This document shows positions 15,455 to 25,095 of a stretch of 36,118 nucleotides of DNA, in pieces. The stretch covers positions 1-36,118 of the forward strand of contig JAIQEV010000041.1 in NCBI GenBank assembly GCA_020073585.1, given 5' to 3'. The notes beneath the pieces are model-generated. The model searched no databases and was not told where the DNA came from. It saw only the letters and a list, made by a program, of their open reading frames with translations. Source of the stretch: Terriglobia bacterium (lineage in GTDB: Bacteria; Acidobacteriota; Terriglobia; Acidiferrales; UBA7541). Each line of letters begins with the position of its first letter. The stretch's first letter is position 1. The translations under genes were made by a program, and so were the position numbers.

Positions 15455-18400
15455 ATGAGTGAGGATCGGAAGTGCGATAAGCAACTCGAAAGCTCCGCGC
15501 AGAAGCATAGGGTTGACCGCAGGCAGTTCATCCAGTGGAGTTCGCTGGTGGCGGGATGGGCGGCCCTGCCCGCGCATGTGGACGCGCTGACCTGGGCGGA
15601 TGCGTCCGCTACTCCCGCGAGCGGCGGCTCGGGTTCCGCCCTGACGCCGACGCTGCTCGATGATGGAGGACTGCAGGCCGGACGCCTCGGCTGGGAATTC
15701 GGCGAGGGTTGCCGGATTATCGCCGCGGCGCAAGCTCCCAGCCCCAAGGTGCTGCACGTCCGGCACCGCGGCAGTTCCTCGGTGCGGGCCATCATTCTTT
15801 CTCCGATACAGGGCCGGACGTACACTCTCCACGGGTTCATGAAGACCAGCGGCGTGACTCCCCTCGAACCGGGCGGCGCCGCCGTAATGTCCATCAATCA
15901 ATTCGAATTTCAAGGGCGTCCCGTCGGACTCCACAACTTCGCCGTGCTTACCGGCGAGCACGACTGGACTCCCTTTACCTACACTTTCGTTTGCCAGCCG
16001 CAGGTCATCTGGTTCGAATTGTCGCTGGGGCTGTTCCGCGCGGAAGGCGAGGCCTGGTTTGCCGATTTGACGCTGGTGGAAGGCCCCGCCGCGAAGACGC
16101 TCTCCGAGGTCATTCCGCGGGAAGAAGAGCCCGGCTACCCCGCGCCCCAGCGCAAGGGTCTGCCGCACGTGGCCATCCTGCGCGACCGCCTTCCCGCGCA
16201 GGGCACGCCGTCCGATCCGGAGGCCATCGGCTCCCTGCTCCAGGGCGCCGGTTACCCGGTCGAATACCTCACGGCGGACCAGCTCTCCGATCCGGCGCGC
16301 TTCACGCGCGAGAAGCACGACATCCTGGTCCTGGGCTACGGCGCGACATTTCCGGCGCCGGCGCAGAAAGCGCTCGAGAGTTTTCTGAGCAAAGGCGGAA
16401 GCTTTTTCTCCACCGGAGGCTATGCCTTCAACAATCCCGTGCTCCAGACCGGGAGCGGCTGGGCTGCGGAGATGGACGCGCTCGCCGCCGATCCGGGAAC
16501 GGAACTGCTTCGCGAGAGCGCATTCGACGGCACGCTCGCTGCTTGCCGCGCCGCGGGCTGGAAGCTCAATAACCCGGAGTATTGCTCGCTCGATTCCACG
16601 CAGAAGCATCAGGGCAAGCAGGCGGCAGCGGTCTCCATACCGGAAGATGGCTGGTGGAAGGGCGCCGCATGGGAGTACGAAGTCAGCGGGATGCAGGACC
16701 GCGACCGTTTTGTCTTTTCCTGCTGGGCCAAAGTGGAGAACGTGAGCGACCGCTTCGACGGCACGGCCTACGTCAATCTGGAGCAACTGGATGAAGACCG
16801 CGCCTCGATCTTCGTTTCGAAAATCGAGGTCGTCGAGTTGCGCGGCAGCACCGGCTGGCAGCGCTACGAGCGCATGACCGTCGCCTCTCCGCAGACCAAA
16901 TACATTCGCGTCTCCTTCGGCCTCAAGCGGACCTCCGGAAAGCTCTGGGTGCAGCAGGTCAGCCTGCGCAAGAAGTTTCCCGAAATCCGGATCAACACCG
17001 CGAAGGGTTTCCCCAACGACGAATTGCGCGTAACGCCCGAGCAGATCGGCGTCTTCGATGCCGATTATCGCTTGAACCGCGTCTCCTACCTTGCGGCCGC
17101 TCCCGGGCAGGAGATCGTCAAGGGTCCGTACCGGCTGAACGCTCCCGCAACGGGCTACGCCGCCAGTGGCGTGCTCGGCCAGCACAACGCCCGCTGGACG
17201 CCGCTGCTCAACGCCTATGACGGTTACGGGCGTCTGCGCGGAGCCGCCGGCGCGCTGATGCGCCACTATAACGGCGTCTACCGCAAGAGCCACTGGGCGT
17301 TTTTCGGCGTGGAAAACCGCGACCTCTTCCCTGCCGGCGATCCCGCCGCCCGCGCCCTGCTGCTCGATATTTTCGACGCCCTGCGCCGAAAGACCTTCCT
17401 GCACGAGGTGCAGACCGAATACGCCTCCTACCGCCAAGGGGAGAGCGCGCGGTTCTTCACGCGGGTGAGCAATTTCAGTTGCGAAAGCCGCAAACTTACC
17501 GTCCAGGCCGGCATATTCGCCGAACCCGGCAAAAAGCCCGCGTATCACCACGCCCAGGTGATCGAAGTTCCCGCGGACTCGACGGTGCGCTTCGAATTCG
17601 GGTGGAGTCCGGAGAGTTTTGCCGGCCGCAGGTACGAGGTCCAGGTGGTCCTGGAGGAGGCCGGCCGGCGGCTGGACCAGGTCGCGACCGGCTTTCTGGT
17701 GTGGGATGAGCGCGTGCTCCGCGATGGCTTCCCGCTCAAATACGCCGACAACTATCTGCGCGCCAACGACCGTGCCGTCTTCCTGCAGGGCTCGGACGAC
17801 TACATTTATGCCCTGCTCAACCGCTTCGAAAACCCCAAGACCTGGTACCAGGACATTTCCAAATACCGCGACCATTTCCTGCTGGTCTACGAAAACCTGC
17901 TGGGCAGCCGCGGCCTCGACGACGTTCCGCCGGAAACCTGGTGGCGCAAACTGGACGCCATCCTGCAGATCTGCCAGGAATGCAAGATGGTCTTTTTCCC
18001 GGGGCTTTTGATCTTCGGCGACACCGCGGTGGAGAATGCCGACCTGAAGCACCAGCAGGAGTTCTGCAAGGCCTTCGCGAAGCGCTACGGCCTCAGCTCC
18101 GGGCTGATCTATTACCTGAATGGCGATCTGCGCCTGCGCAATCCCGACCTGCCCGACCTGCGGCAGATCTTCAACGACTACCTCCGCAAGAAGTACGGCG
18201 ACGAGAAGCGGCTGCGCGAGGTCTGGACCGACTCCCCGCCCGCCGAGGCGCTGGGCTCGATTCCGCCGCTGGGGGGAACCGACCGCTGGCATGACATGCG
18301 CACGGCGGACAATTTCTGGTTCCGCGTGGAAGTGGTCCGGCGCTGGCTGGATTCGCTGGCCGCGGCCATCCGCGAGGTGGACCAGACCCACCCCATCACC

Positions 18401-20044
18401 GCGGAGTTTTATCAGATTCCCGTGGACGGCATTGACGTGGTCATGTCCACCAACGATCTTTCCCTCGGCAACATCGGCTACTTCGATCCGCCGAAGGAGG
18501 ACATCTACCGCTACCCGCAGACCATGCGCTTCATTGACATGCGCTCCCGCGGGAAATCGATCAACGACGGCGAATTCGGCGTGAAGACGCACCCGGCGTG
18601 GAAGGACGCGGGCGGCTACCTGGTCACCCGCAGCGCGGAGGAGGAAAACCAGTATTTCCTCGCGGTCCCGCACTACGCTGCGGGCCTCGGCGTTTCCAAG
18701 GTGCACAACTGGTGCTGGAAATATCCCGCGGACCTGCCGTTCGAGTGGGGTATCAACTATCCCTGCGACAGCGTCAGCCGCGATGCCCTGCTCCACTACC
18801 GCAACACGGGCCTGTTCTTCCGCCAGTTCGACTTCCAGTACCAGACACCGGAGGTTTTCTTTCTGATTGCGGACAATCACCGCGTATGCGGCCAGGGCGA
18901 GTTGGTGCACCGCTCGGAGCTCAACGCCATTCGCTACCTCCTGGACCTGCACTGCAACTTTGCCGTCACCGACGAAATCCACCTGCATTCGCTTCCGGCA
19001 AACTGCAAGGTGCTCTTCTACCCCATGCCCTTCTGCCCGGACGACGCGACCTTCGACCGCATTCTCTCCTTCGTCGAGCAGGGCGGTACGCTCTACGTTT
19101 CCGGGGACATCTCCTTCGACCAGTTCCGCAAGCGCAACCGCACCGCGCGGCTTGCGAAACTGCTGGGCGTGAAGTTCCTCGAGGAGCGCTATCCCAATAT
19201 CGCCTTTCCCGGCCACCCGGCAAAGATCCAGGTTTCCGGGAACCTGCCGGAACTGCAGGACTACGAGGGGTACCCGTGCATCCGTGTGAGCCCGGAGACG
19301 GCCGAGGTTCTGGCCCGCACGGCGGATGGCAGCCCCGTGATCCTGACCAACCAGGTGGGACGCGGACGCGTTTTCTACACCACCGACCTCCCGGAGATTC
19401 ACGCGCCGGCCCGTACCACCGACCTGGGACACCGCATGTACGCGAGCTTCCTGGCCTGGGCCGGCGTGAAATGCGCCCACCCCTCGCCGGACAGCAAGTG
19501 GATCCACACCTTCCGCGTGCCGGCGCGCCAGGGCGATGAACTGCACATCGTCGTGAACCGCGACGAGTCCGCAGCCATGCAGCAACTCCGCATCCAGACC
19601 GCCGCGGGCCCGGTGCGGGTGGATGTCGCTCGGTACATGACCGGAGCGATCGCTGTCACCCCGCAGGGCGCGCTTCAGTCGCTCGAGACTTCCGGGAGTG
19701 TGGAAGGGGCAGCCGGGCTGTACTGCCAGGCCAGCTCACACGTCATGCTATTCAGCCTGGACCAGAAGGATCTTCTCAAGTCGGAAACCATCTGCTTGCT
19801 GCCGATGGGCGAAGGACGGCTTCAACTGCGCAGCGACGTGCTCCAGAGTGTGCAATTCGAAGCCGGCGAATTCCAGGACGGCAAATGGGTGCGCCTGGAG
19901 CAGGGCCAGCTTTCCTTCCACAACGGCGTGCTGGACTTCCCAATTACCCAGGACCGCAATCTCAGCGTCCTGCTGCTTGCGCGCCCCGGCAAAATGGAAA
20001 CCGCCGTCGGTTTGCTCTCGAAACTTCAGGCGATAGCGGGCTAG
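15455..20044 (+). CDS. Very large Tat-exported GH42-like glycoside hydrolase
   Basis: This is a 1529-residue multidomain protein. The N-terminus has a twin-arginine signal (RRQFIQWSSLVAGWAAL). A carbohydrate-binding-like beta domain follows (about 60-215), then a ThuA/class I amidotransferase-like domain (about 235-330: HDILVLGYGA, FLSKGGSFFSTGG), a second jelly-roll-like domain (about 345-510) and a TIM-barrel region (about 760-1120). A GH42-type trimerisation domain (about 1130-1340) and a beta C-terminus complete it. In GH42 the acid/base is an Asn-Glu pair; here the matching strand reads YYLNGDLRL (N889-G-D891), while E1040 in NDGEFG is a good nucleophile candidate. The subfamily is not recognised. 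CAGGAG lies 7 bases before the ATG. It ends at a strong shared terminator. Confidence 0.75.
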   Translation: MSEDRKCDKQLESSAQKHRVDRRQFIQWSSLVAGWAALPAHVDALTWADASATPASGGSGSALTPTLLDDGGLQAGRLGWEFGEGCRIIAAAQAPSPKVLHVRHRGSSSVRAIILSPIQGRTYTLHGFMKTSGVTPLEPGGAAVMSINQFEFQGRPVGLHNFAVLTGEHDWTPFTYTFVCQPQVIWFELSLGLFRAEGEAWFADLTLVEGPAAKTLSEVIPREEEPGYPAPQRKGLPHVAILRDRLPAQGTPSDPEAIGSLLQGAGYPVEYLTADQLSDPARFTREKHDILVLGYGATFPAPAQKALESFLSKGGSFFSTGGYAFNNPVLQTGSGWAAEMDALAADPGTELLRESAFDGTLAACRAAGWKLNNPEYCSLDSTQKHQGKQAAAVSIPEDGWWKGAAWEYEVSGMQDRDRFVFSCWAKVENVSDRFDGTAYVNLEQLDEDRASIFVSKIEVVELRGSTGWQRYERMTVASPQTKYIRVSFGLKRTSGKLWVQQVSLRKKFPEIRINTAKGFPNDELRVTPEQIGVFDADYRLNRVSYLAAAPGQEIVKGPYRLNAPATGYAASGVLGQHNARWTPLLNAYDGYGRLRGAAGALMRHYNGVYRKSHWAFFGVENRDLFPAGDPAARALLLDIFDALRRKTFLHEVQTEYASYRQGESARFFTRVSNFSCESRKLTVQAGIFAEPGKKPAYHHAQVIEVPADSTVRFEFGWSPESFAGRRYEVQVVLEEAGRRLDQVATGFLVWDERVLRDGFPLKYADNYLRANDRAVFLQGSDDYIYALLNRFENPKTWYQDISKYRDHFLLVYENLLGSRGLDDVPPETWWRKLDAILQICQECKMVFFPGLLIFGDTAVENADLKHQQEFCKAFAKRYGLSSGLIYYLNGDLRLRNPDLPDLRQIFNDYLRKKYGDEKRLREVWTDSPPAEALGSIPPLGGTDRWHDMRTADNFWFRVEVVRRWLDSLAAAIREVDQTHPITAEFYQIPVDGIDVVMSTNDLSLGNIGYFDPPKEDIYRYPQTMRFIDMRSRGKSINDGEFGVKTHPAWKDAGGYLVTRSAEEENQYFLAVPHYAAGLGVSKVHNWCWKYPADLPFEWGINYPCDSVSRDALLHYRNTGLFFRQFDFQYQTPEVFFLIADNHRVCGQGELVHRSELNAIRYLLDLHCNFAVTDEIHLHSLPANCKVLFYPMPFCPDDATFDRILSFVEQGGTLYVSGDISFDQFRKRNRTARLAKLLGVKFLEERYPNIAFPGHPAKIQVSGNLPELQDYEGYPCIRVSPETAEVLARTADGSPVILTNQVGRGRVFYTTDLPEIHAPARTTDLGHRMYASFLAWAGVKCAHPSPDSKWIHTFRVPARQGDELHIVVNRDESAAMQQLRIQTAAGPVRVDVARYMTGAIAVTPQGALQSLETSGSVEGAAGLYCQASSHVMLFSLDQKDLLKSETICLLPMGEGRLQLRSDVLQSVQFEAGEFQDGKWVRLEQGQLSFHNGVLDFPITQDRNLSVLLLARPGKMETAVGLLSKLQAIAG

Positions 20045-20057
20045 GCGGAAAAGAAAA

Positions 20058-20085
20058 CCGCGGACGGCCAGAAGACCGTCCGCGG
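20058..20085. terminator. Bidirectional terminator between convergent genes
   Basis: CCGCGGACGG (20058-20067) pairs perfectly with CCGTCCGCGG (20076-20085) across an 8-base loop. An A-rich run (GAAAAGAAAA) lies on the left and CAGTTTCCTT on the right, so it can end both the hydrolase and the oppositely oriented transporter transcripts. Confidence 0.85.
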
Positions 20086-20114
20086 CAGTTTCCTTCGCCA
20101 TCCGTCGCAGAGTT

Positions 20115-21167
20115 TCAGGAAATCATGCTGGACCAGCCGAGCAGGATAATCGCCAGCACCAGCGTCGCCAGCCCCGCACCCATCCACACGCGCTCCGTCC
20201 GCTTGGAAAGTTTCCATTCCCCGGCGAGCATCCCGCACAGATTGGCCGTGAGCAATCCCACCGTCAGGCTGAGCGGCCAGCCGATGGCCGGCCCCAGCTT
20301 ACCCAGCTTCTGCGCCGCCGACCCGTAAACAAAGATGCTCCCGCCCCACAGCAACCCCATCAGGATGGAAAGCGCGAACAGGGACTGCGTCTTGCCTTCG
20401 AGGTATTTCCCCCAACTGCCGTTTTTCCGGAACAAGTGGCCGCAGAAGCCCAGATTGGACAGCGCTCCTCCTCCCAGCATGAATACCCAGACAACATTGG
20501 ACCCGGCGAACGGGCTGTTCCCGTGGCGCACCGCCGTGTCCACGATTCCCTGCGCGGAGGCATACCCGATATTGAACACGGCCGAAAGCAGCCCGGAGCC
20601 CGAGCACAGCAGCAGGCCCACCCAGAAGGGCCGCGCCGTGCCCACCATGTCTCCCCGCACCTCCGCCTCCTGCCCTTTCTGGCTGCGCTCGCGCAACAGC
20701 CCGGCGTAGCCGCACAAGGCAATGCCGCAAATCCCCACCAGCGTGCCCAGGATGATCGCCTTGCCCTGCGGCTGGAAAAGCCGCTCCGGCGCCAGCAGCA
20801 GAATCGGCAGGAACGAACCGAGCGAGGCGCTGATCGCCAGCACCACTGTGTTGGCCATGGAGATGCCCAGCGCGCTGACGCCCTGGCCGAACATGATCGC
20901 GCCGAAGCCCCAAGCGAAACCGGTGCCCAACGCGATGCCCACGGCCATTCCCGGAACGGAAGCCAGCACGCCGCGCAAGTCCGTCACCGTGCCCAGGGCC
21001 ATCACCGCCGGCAGGAAAATACAGGCCACGATGATGAATAGGGTCCAGACGTTCTCCCACGACCACCGTCCCAGGAAGCGCATCGGCGTGGTGAACGTGC
21101 CGTTCATGAGGCCGGATAAAATCGCGAGACCTACGCCCCAGGCTAAGGCGAGGCTGGTTGCTGGCAT
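20115..21167 (-). CDS. RhaT-like (L-rhamnose/proton symporter family) sugar transporter
   Basis: The 350-residue inner-membrane protein has about ten hydrophobic segments. The family's N-terminal motif is visible in GLAILSGLMNGTFTTPMR, with later GFGAIMFGQGVSALGISMANTVVLAISASLGSFLP and GSAAQKLGKLGPAIGWPL. RhaT members take up L-rhamnose, but distant relatives in polysaccharide loci carry other monosaccharides, so rhamnose is not assured. The ATG at 21167 has GAGGAG seven bases upstream; a longer frame to 21221 lacks such support. It is downstream of and codirectional with the receptor gene, separated by a hairpin at 21320-21343. Confidence 0.85.
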   Translation of the reverse strand: MPATSLALAWGVGLAILSGLMNGTFTTPMRFLGRWSWENVWTLFIIVACIFLPAVMALGTVTDLRGVLASVPGMAVGIALGTGFAWGFGAIMFGQGVSALGISMANTVVLAISASLGSFLPILLLAPERLFQPQGKAIILGTLVGICGIALCGYAGLLRERSQKGQEAEVRGDMVGTARPFWVGLLLCSGSGLLSAVFNIGYASAQGIVDTAVRHGNSPFAGSNVVWVFMLGGGALSNLGFCGHLFRKNGSWGKYLEGKTQSLFALSILMGLLWGGSIFVYGSAAQKLGKLGPAIGWPLSLTVGLLTANLCGMLAGEWKLSKRTERVWMGAGLATLVLAIILLGWSSMIS

Positions 21168-21319
21168 GAGTTTCTCCTCTGTGGAAACGTGAAATCCCCG
21201 CGCGTGCAGCTCTCTCCCCAACCGCCCCGGCGGATTGCGCCAAGATCGGTCAACCCCTGCATTCTATCCCCGCGCCAGCCTGAGTGGCCCCCTGGGGCAA
21301 GATATCCCCGGCAAACGCG

Positions 21320-21343
21320 GAGCGGGACCTTGCGGTCCCGCTC
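21320..21343 (-). terminator. Terminator hairpin after the receptor gene
   Basis: GAGCGGGACC and GGTCCCGCTC form a perfect 10-bp stem with a TTGC loop 24 bases after the receptor stop on the minus strand. There is no long U-tract, so read-through into the transporter gene is possible. Confidence 0.7.
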
Positions 21344-21366
21344 CAGCGGCCGGGGCTGCTACGCAC

Positions 21367-24300
21367 CTAGAACCCGAGCCGCAACCCGAGCTGGATGATG
21401 CGCGGATCCATCGCGCCTGTAATGGAGCCAAAGGACGCACCGTTGCTGATGTTATTGTTGAGCCCGGTGAACGAGTGATGGTTCCAGGTATTGAAGAACT
21501 CGCCCCGGAACTGCAGATCGAAGCGCTCATTCAGCTTGAAGGTTTTCCCGATGGCCATGTTCCAGTTATTGGTCCCCGGACCGCGGACTACCCCGACCGC
21601 GGAGTTGCCGAAGGTGAGCGGAGCAGGCAAGGTGAACGCTGCGGTATTGAAGTAATGGCTCACCGTCTTCGTCCCCGCGTTGGGATCGCCGATCTGGTCT
21701 GCGCGCTGCGCCCAACTGCCGATGCCGGCCATGTCCTTGCCGCTAAGGATCGAGTAGGCGTTGCCCTTGTACATGCTGGTGATTCCGGACCAGGTCCAGC
21801 CATCCAGAATCTTGCCGCCCCAGTTGTGCATGTGCTTGGCAAACGGAATCTCCCACACATAGCTGAGCGTCAGCACGTGCGGCCGGTCATAGCTGGCCAG
21901 CCCGCGTTCGTTGGCCATGTTCTTGGAGTCCTGCGGCCAAGCCGTATCGTTGTCCCCCACGGCGATGGTTTTGGACCAGGTGTAGGAAATCTGCAGCGCG
22001 AGCCCCTTGGTGAAGCGGTGGTTGGCCATGACCTGCAGGCTGTGATAGCTGGAGCTGCCGGAAGGTTCGAACGTCTGGATGAACGAATATCCCGCATACG
22101 GGCGGACCGAGTCCGGACTTATCCACCAGTTCATGATCGCGAGGCTCGGCTGCGGCTGGTTCTGGTTGCGCATGCGAATCAAGTGCGTCCCCTTGGTCCC
22201 GACGTAAGACACTTCGAGGAGCGTGTCCGGCAGGATCTCCTGCTGGATGCCTAGCGACCATTGCTGGGAATACGGCACCTTGAAGTGCGGATCGATGGCG
22301 TTGATGCTCATCGGATATTGGAGCTCCCAGCCCGTCGGGTTGCTCAGTCTAACCTGGTAGATGTTGACCGAATAGTTGAACGGCGCCGCATTCTTCATCC
22401 ACAGCATGTACGGCGCCCAGCGGTCGTAATAGAGGCCGTAACCGCCGCGGACAGCCGTCTTGTGCGTGCCGAACACATCCCAGGAGAAGCCGATGCGCGG
22501 AGCGAAGTTCTTCTTCCCGACTTCGTAGAGCGCGTCCCCATAGGGCGAGGTGTGGGCAAAGGGCTTGAAGGCCGCCGGGATGTTTGCGTTCGCAGGGTAG
22601 ACCAGCCCATTCATGTAGTTGTAATTGGTCAGGGTAACCCAGGGCTGGGCGGGGTCCACGAGAGGTCCCCAGAAGAGGACGCCCGGCGCCTGAGTCGGAT
22701 CAAACAGCTTGGGGTCAAAATTCGCCATCATCCCGTTTTGTTCATGCTCCGGGGTGAACAAGCTGTAGCGCAGGCCGACGTTCAGCGTGAAATTCGGCCG
22801 CACTTTGATCGTATCCTGGGCGTACAGCTCAAAATCCCAGTAGCGCAGGACTTGCTTCGGTTTGGATGCACTTTCCTGATACTCGAACGGCACGCCCACC
22901 AGCAAATCCGCCATGGCATCGCCCGTCGGGGAGTTCCAGCCGCCGAAGATGAAGTTGCCGTTCTGGTTGTCGGGACAGCAGTTGTTTTCGTCCTTGCCCT
23001 GCCGCGTCAGCAGCACGCCGGTCTTCACCGCATGCTTCCCGTGCGTCCAGGTGAGGTTGTCCGTAATCTTCGAATAGAAGTACGTATTCCGGAACGGCCA
23101 GAGCAGATTGATGCCTGCCCATCCGCCCGTCCCGAAAGAAAGGTTGGGAATCCGGTTGTTGCTATTGTTCAGCGCGTTGCTGGGGTAATGGTAAGGAATC
23201 GTCAGCCCTCCCGGCGCGCGATTCCGCGAAGAAGCATCGGTCTCGAAAATGCGAATCAGGTTGTGGTCGTAACTGTACTGGAACTCATTGACCAGGTTCG
23301 TTCGCGCGGCGTAGGTGACGTTCAGTCCCGCGTTCTGCAGCGGCTCGAATTCGTCGCTCGCCCCCGTTCCCGGGAAGGGGTTCTCGTGCCACAGGCCGAA
23401 TGGCGAGTGGATGTTCACGATGTCCTGCGCGTAACGCGCGAAGATCGCCAGTTTCTGTGTCGGCTTGTAATCAAACCGGATGATCTCCTCGCGCGTCCTC
23501 GTAAAGTCCGGATCCGAAGCGTTGTAGTTGTAGCCCGGCATCGAAAACCCGGGCGTGGGCAGCGGGAAATACGTATTGATGAGTTTGAAGCCGTTCTGGT
23601 CGAAGCAACTGGGGTCGATCGTGCTGGTCGGATTTCCGGCCGGGCCAGTCACCGTAACGCATGGGCCGCTGGCGTCCGGTTTCTGGAGAGTAGTACTCAG
23701 CGCGATGCCCGGGAAGATTCCCGCCCGCTCCTGCGCGGTCGGTACCCTGGCAATCGAGGTTCCGGCCGATTGAATGGCCCGCCGGAACTCTTCCGACCAG
23801 AAGAAAAAGAGCTTGTTCTTCAGAATCGGCCCCCCGAAGGTGTAACCGAAGTTGTTCCAGCGGTTCTCGGGCTTGCTCGAAGCGAAGTAATTGCGCGCAT
23901 TCAGCTTGTCATTGCGGAAGTATTCGAAGGCGCTGCCGTGATATTCGCTGGTGCCCGAGCGGGTGATCAAGTTCACCGTCGCGCCGGCGCTGCGCCCGGC
24001 CTCGGCGTCATAGGAGGTGCGCGAAACACGGAACTCCGCCAGCGCGTCCAGGTTCGGCGTCAGCATGTTGTTGCTGTTATAGACGTCGATGTTGTTCACG
24101 CCGTCAATCATGTAATTGTTCTGGTTCTGCCGCAGGCCGTTCACCGAAAGTCCCGCTCCCGAGAGCGAACCGAACCCCGGCTGGTCCGGAAGGTTGGAAT
24201 TGACCCCCGGCTCCAGGGTCAACATCTGGATGAACTGGCGCGTCGAGAGCGGCAGATTGCGCAACTGCGTCCCGCTGACCGTATTGCCGATATCGGCCGT

Positions 24301-24690
24301 GTTGGTATCCACGGTCGGCGCGTCACCCACCACGGTCACCTGCTCGGTCACCTGCCCGACCTCGAGCGCGAGGTCCACGGTGATCTTCACCGCCGCGCTG
24401 AGCGTGATGCCCTTGCGCACCAGGCGCTTGAAGCTCGGCGCTTCCGCCGCCACCTCGTACGTGCCGGCGGGCAGGAAGCCGATCTGGTACTGCCCCGTGC
24501 TGGAAGTCGTCGTGGTCCAATCAAAATGCGTGGCCACGTTGGTGATGGTCACCTTGGCCGCGACCACTACCGCGCCGCTCGAATCCGACACCGCTCCGCC
24601 GATGCTTCCACTGCTTTCCACCTGCGCTTGCGCCATCATCGGCAGCAGGCAGAAGCCGATGACCAGAATTCCCAGCAACCTGATTCTCAT
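21367..24690 (-). CDS. Oar-like TonB-dependent outer-membrane receptor
   Basis: The 1107-residue receptor has a signal peptide (RLLGILVIGFCLLPMMAQA), an N-terminal carboxypeptidase-regulatory-like beta domain (about 25-110: GSIGGAVSDSSGAVV, GFLPAGTYEVAAEA), a plug (about 115-230, with VNGLRQNQNNYMIDGVNN) and a long beta-barrel ending IIQLGLRLGF. The terminal Phe is usual for outer-membrane barrels. Such receptors bring oligosaccharides or peptides across the outer membrane using TonB energy, and are abundant in Acidobacteriota. GGAGGGGAG precedes the ATG by six bases. The promoter with an embedded palindrome at 24861-24889 links it to the GntR regulator. Confidence 0.92.
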   Translation of the reverse strand: MRIRLLGILVIGFCLLPMMAQAQVESSGSIGGAVSDSSGAVVVAAKVTITNVATHFDWTTTTSSTGQYQIGFLPAGTYEVAAEAPSFKRLVRKGITLSAAVKITVDLALEVGQVTEQVTVVGDAPTVDTNTADIGNTVSGTQLRNLPLSTRQFIQMLTLEPGVNSNLPDQPGFGSLSGAGLSVNGLRQNQNNYMIDGVNNIDVYNSNNMLTPNLDALAEFRVSRTSYDAEAGRSAGATVNLITRSGTSEYHGSAFEYFRNDKLNARNYFASSKPENRWNNFGYTFGGPILKNKLFFFWSEEFRRAIQSAGTSIARVPTAQERAGIFPGIALSTTLQKPDASGPCVTVTGPAGNPTSTIDPSCFDQNGFKLINTYFPLPTPGFSMPGYNYNASDPDFTRTREEIIRFDYKPTQKLAIFARYAQDIVNIHSPFGLWHENPFPGTGASDEFEPLQNAGLNVTYAARTNLVNEFQYSYDHNLIRIFETDASSRNRAPGGLTIPYHYPSNALNNSNNRIPNLSFGTGGWAGINLLWPFRNTYFYSKITDNLTWTHGKHAVKTGVLLTRQGKDENNCCPDNQNGNFIFGGWNSPTGDAMADLLVGVPFEYQESASKPKQVLRYWDFELYAQDTIKVRPNFTLNVGLRYSLFTPEHEQNGMMANFDPKLFDPTQAPGVLFWGPLVDPAQPWVTLTNYNYMNGLVYPANANIPAAFKPFAHTSPYGDALYEVGKKNFAPRIGFSWDVFGTHKTAVRGGYGLYYDRWAPYMLWMKNAAPFNYSVNIYQVRLSNPTGWELQYPMSINAIDPHFKVPYSQQWSLGIQQEILPDTLLEVSYVGTKGTHLIRMRNQNQPQPSLAIMNWWISPDSVRPYAGYSFIQTFEPSGSSSYHSLQVMANHRFTKGLALQISYTWSKTIAVGDNDTAWPQDSKNMANERGLASYDRPHVLTLSYVWEIPFAKHMHNWGGKILDGWTWSGITSMYKGNAYSILSGKDMAGIGSWAQRADQIGDPNAGTKTVSHYFNTAAFTLPAPLTFGNSAVGVVRGPGTNNWNMAIGKTFKLNERFDLQFRGEFFNTWNHHSFTGLNNNISNGASFGSITGAMDPRIIQLGLRLGF

Positions 24691-24860
24691 AGTAGCTCCC
24701 CTCCACTAAGTGCGGAACGGATAAGGCCCGCTCCAGGCTGGCTTCGAACCCCCGACGCCAAATCCTGTGTCCCGCGACTGCTCACCCCGGAAACGGAAGC
24801 AGCGGCAAATCCGGCAAAAGATCCGAGAGGACCCAGGACAACCCCGCTTAACTGGCTAGA

Positions 24861-24889
24861 GTTACACATAACTAGGTATGTGCTGTCAA
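24861..24889 (-). promoter_or_regulatory. Receptor-gene promoter with palindromic operator between -35 and -10
   Basis: On the minus strand TTGACA (24889-24884) is followed after 17 bases by TGTAAC (24866-24861), a fair -10. The spacer carries the 16-bp palindrome ACATACCTAGTTATGT (24881-24866; two mismatched positions), where a bound dimer would block RNA polymerase. Its core CTAGGTAT (plus strand) recurs at 14511-14518. The remaining 405-bp gap between the receptor and the GH3 gene shows no other feature apart from a C/T-rich tract near 24900-24945. Confidence 0.6.
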
Positions 24890-25095
24890 GGCTTTTTTCT
24901 TTCTCCCCTCCCCACCACCCCATCCTTCCTTCCGCCCTATTCGCCTGCTGCACGGACAGACGCGGGGCGGGACCGGCTTTCCCCGGTGCTGCCCTCGCGG
25001 AAAAAGACGGTTTCGGAAAGTTTCTGTACTTGCGGGTGAGGTTTGCCGGCGCGGCCGGCTCTCGTCGCACCGCGCTCCGCCGGCCTCCGGGAGAC

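Noticed and set aside
15116-19585. 1489-codon open frame on the minus strand
   Set aside because: It is antisense to the large hydrolase, which has clear domains and a ribosome site; long mirror frames are common in GC-rich coding DNA.
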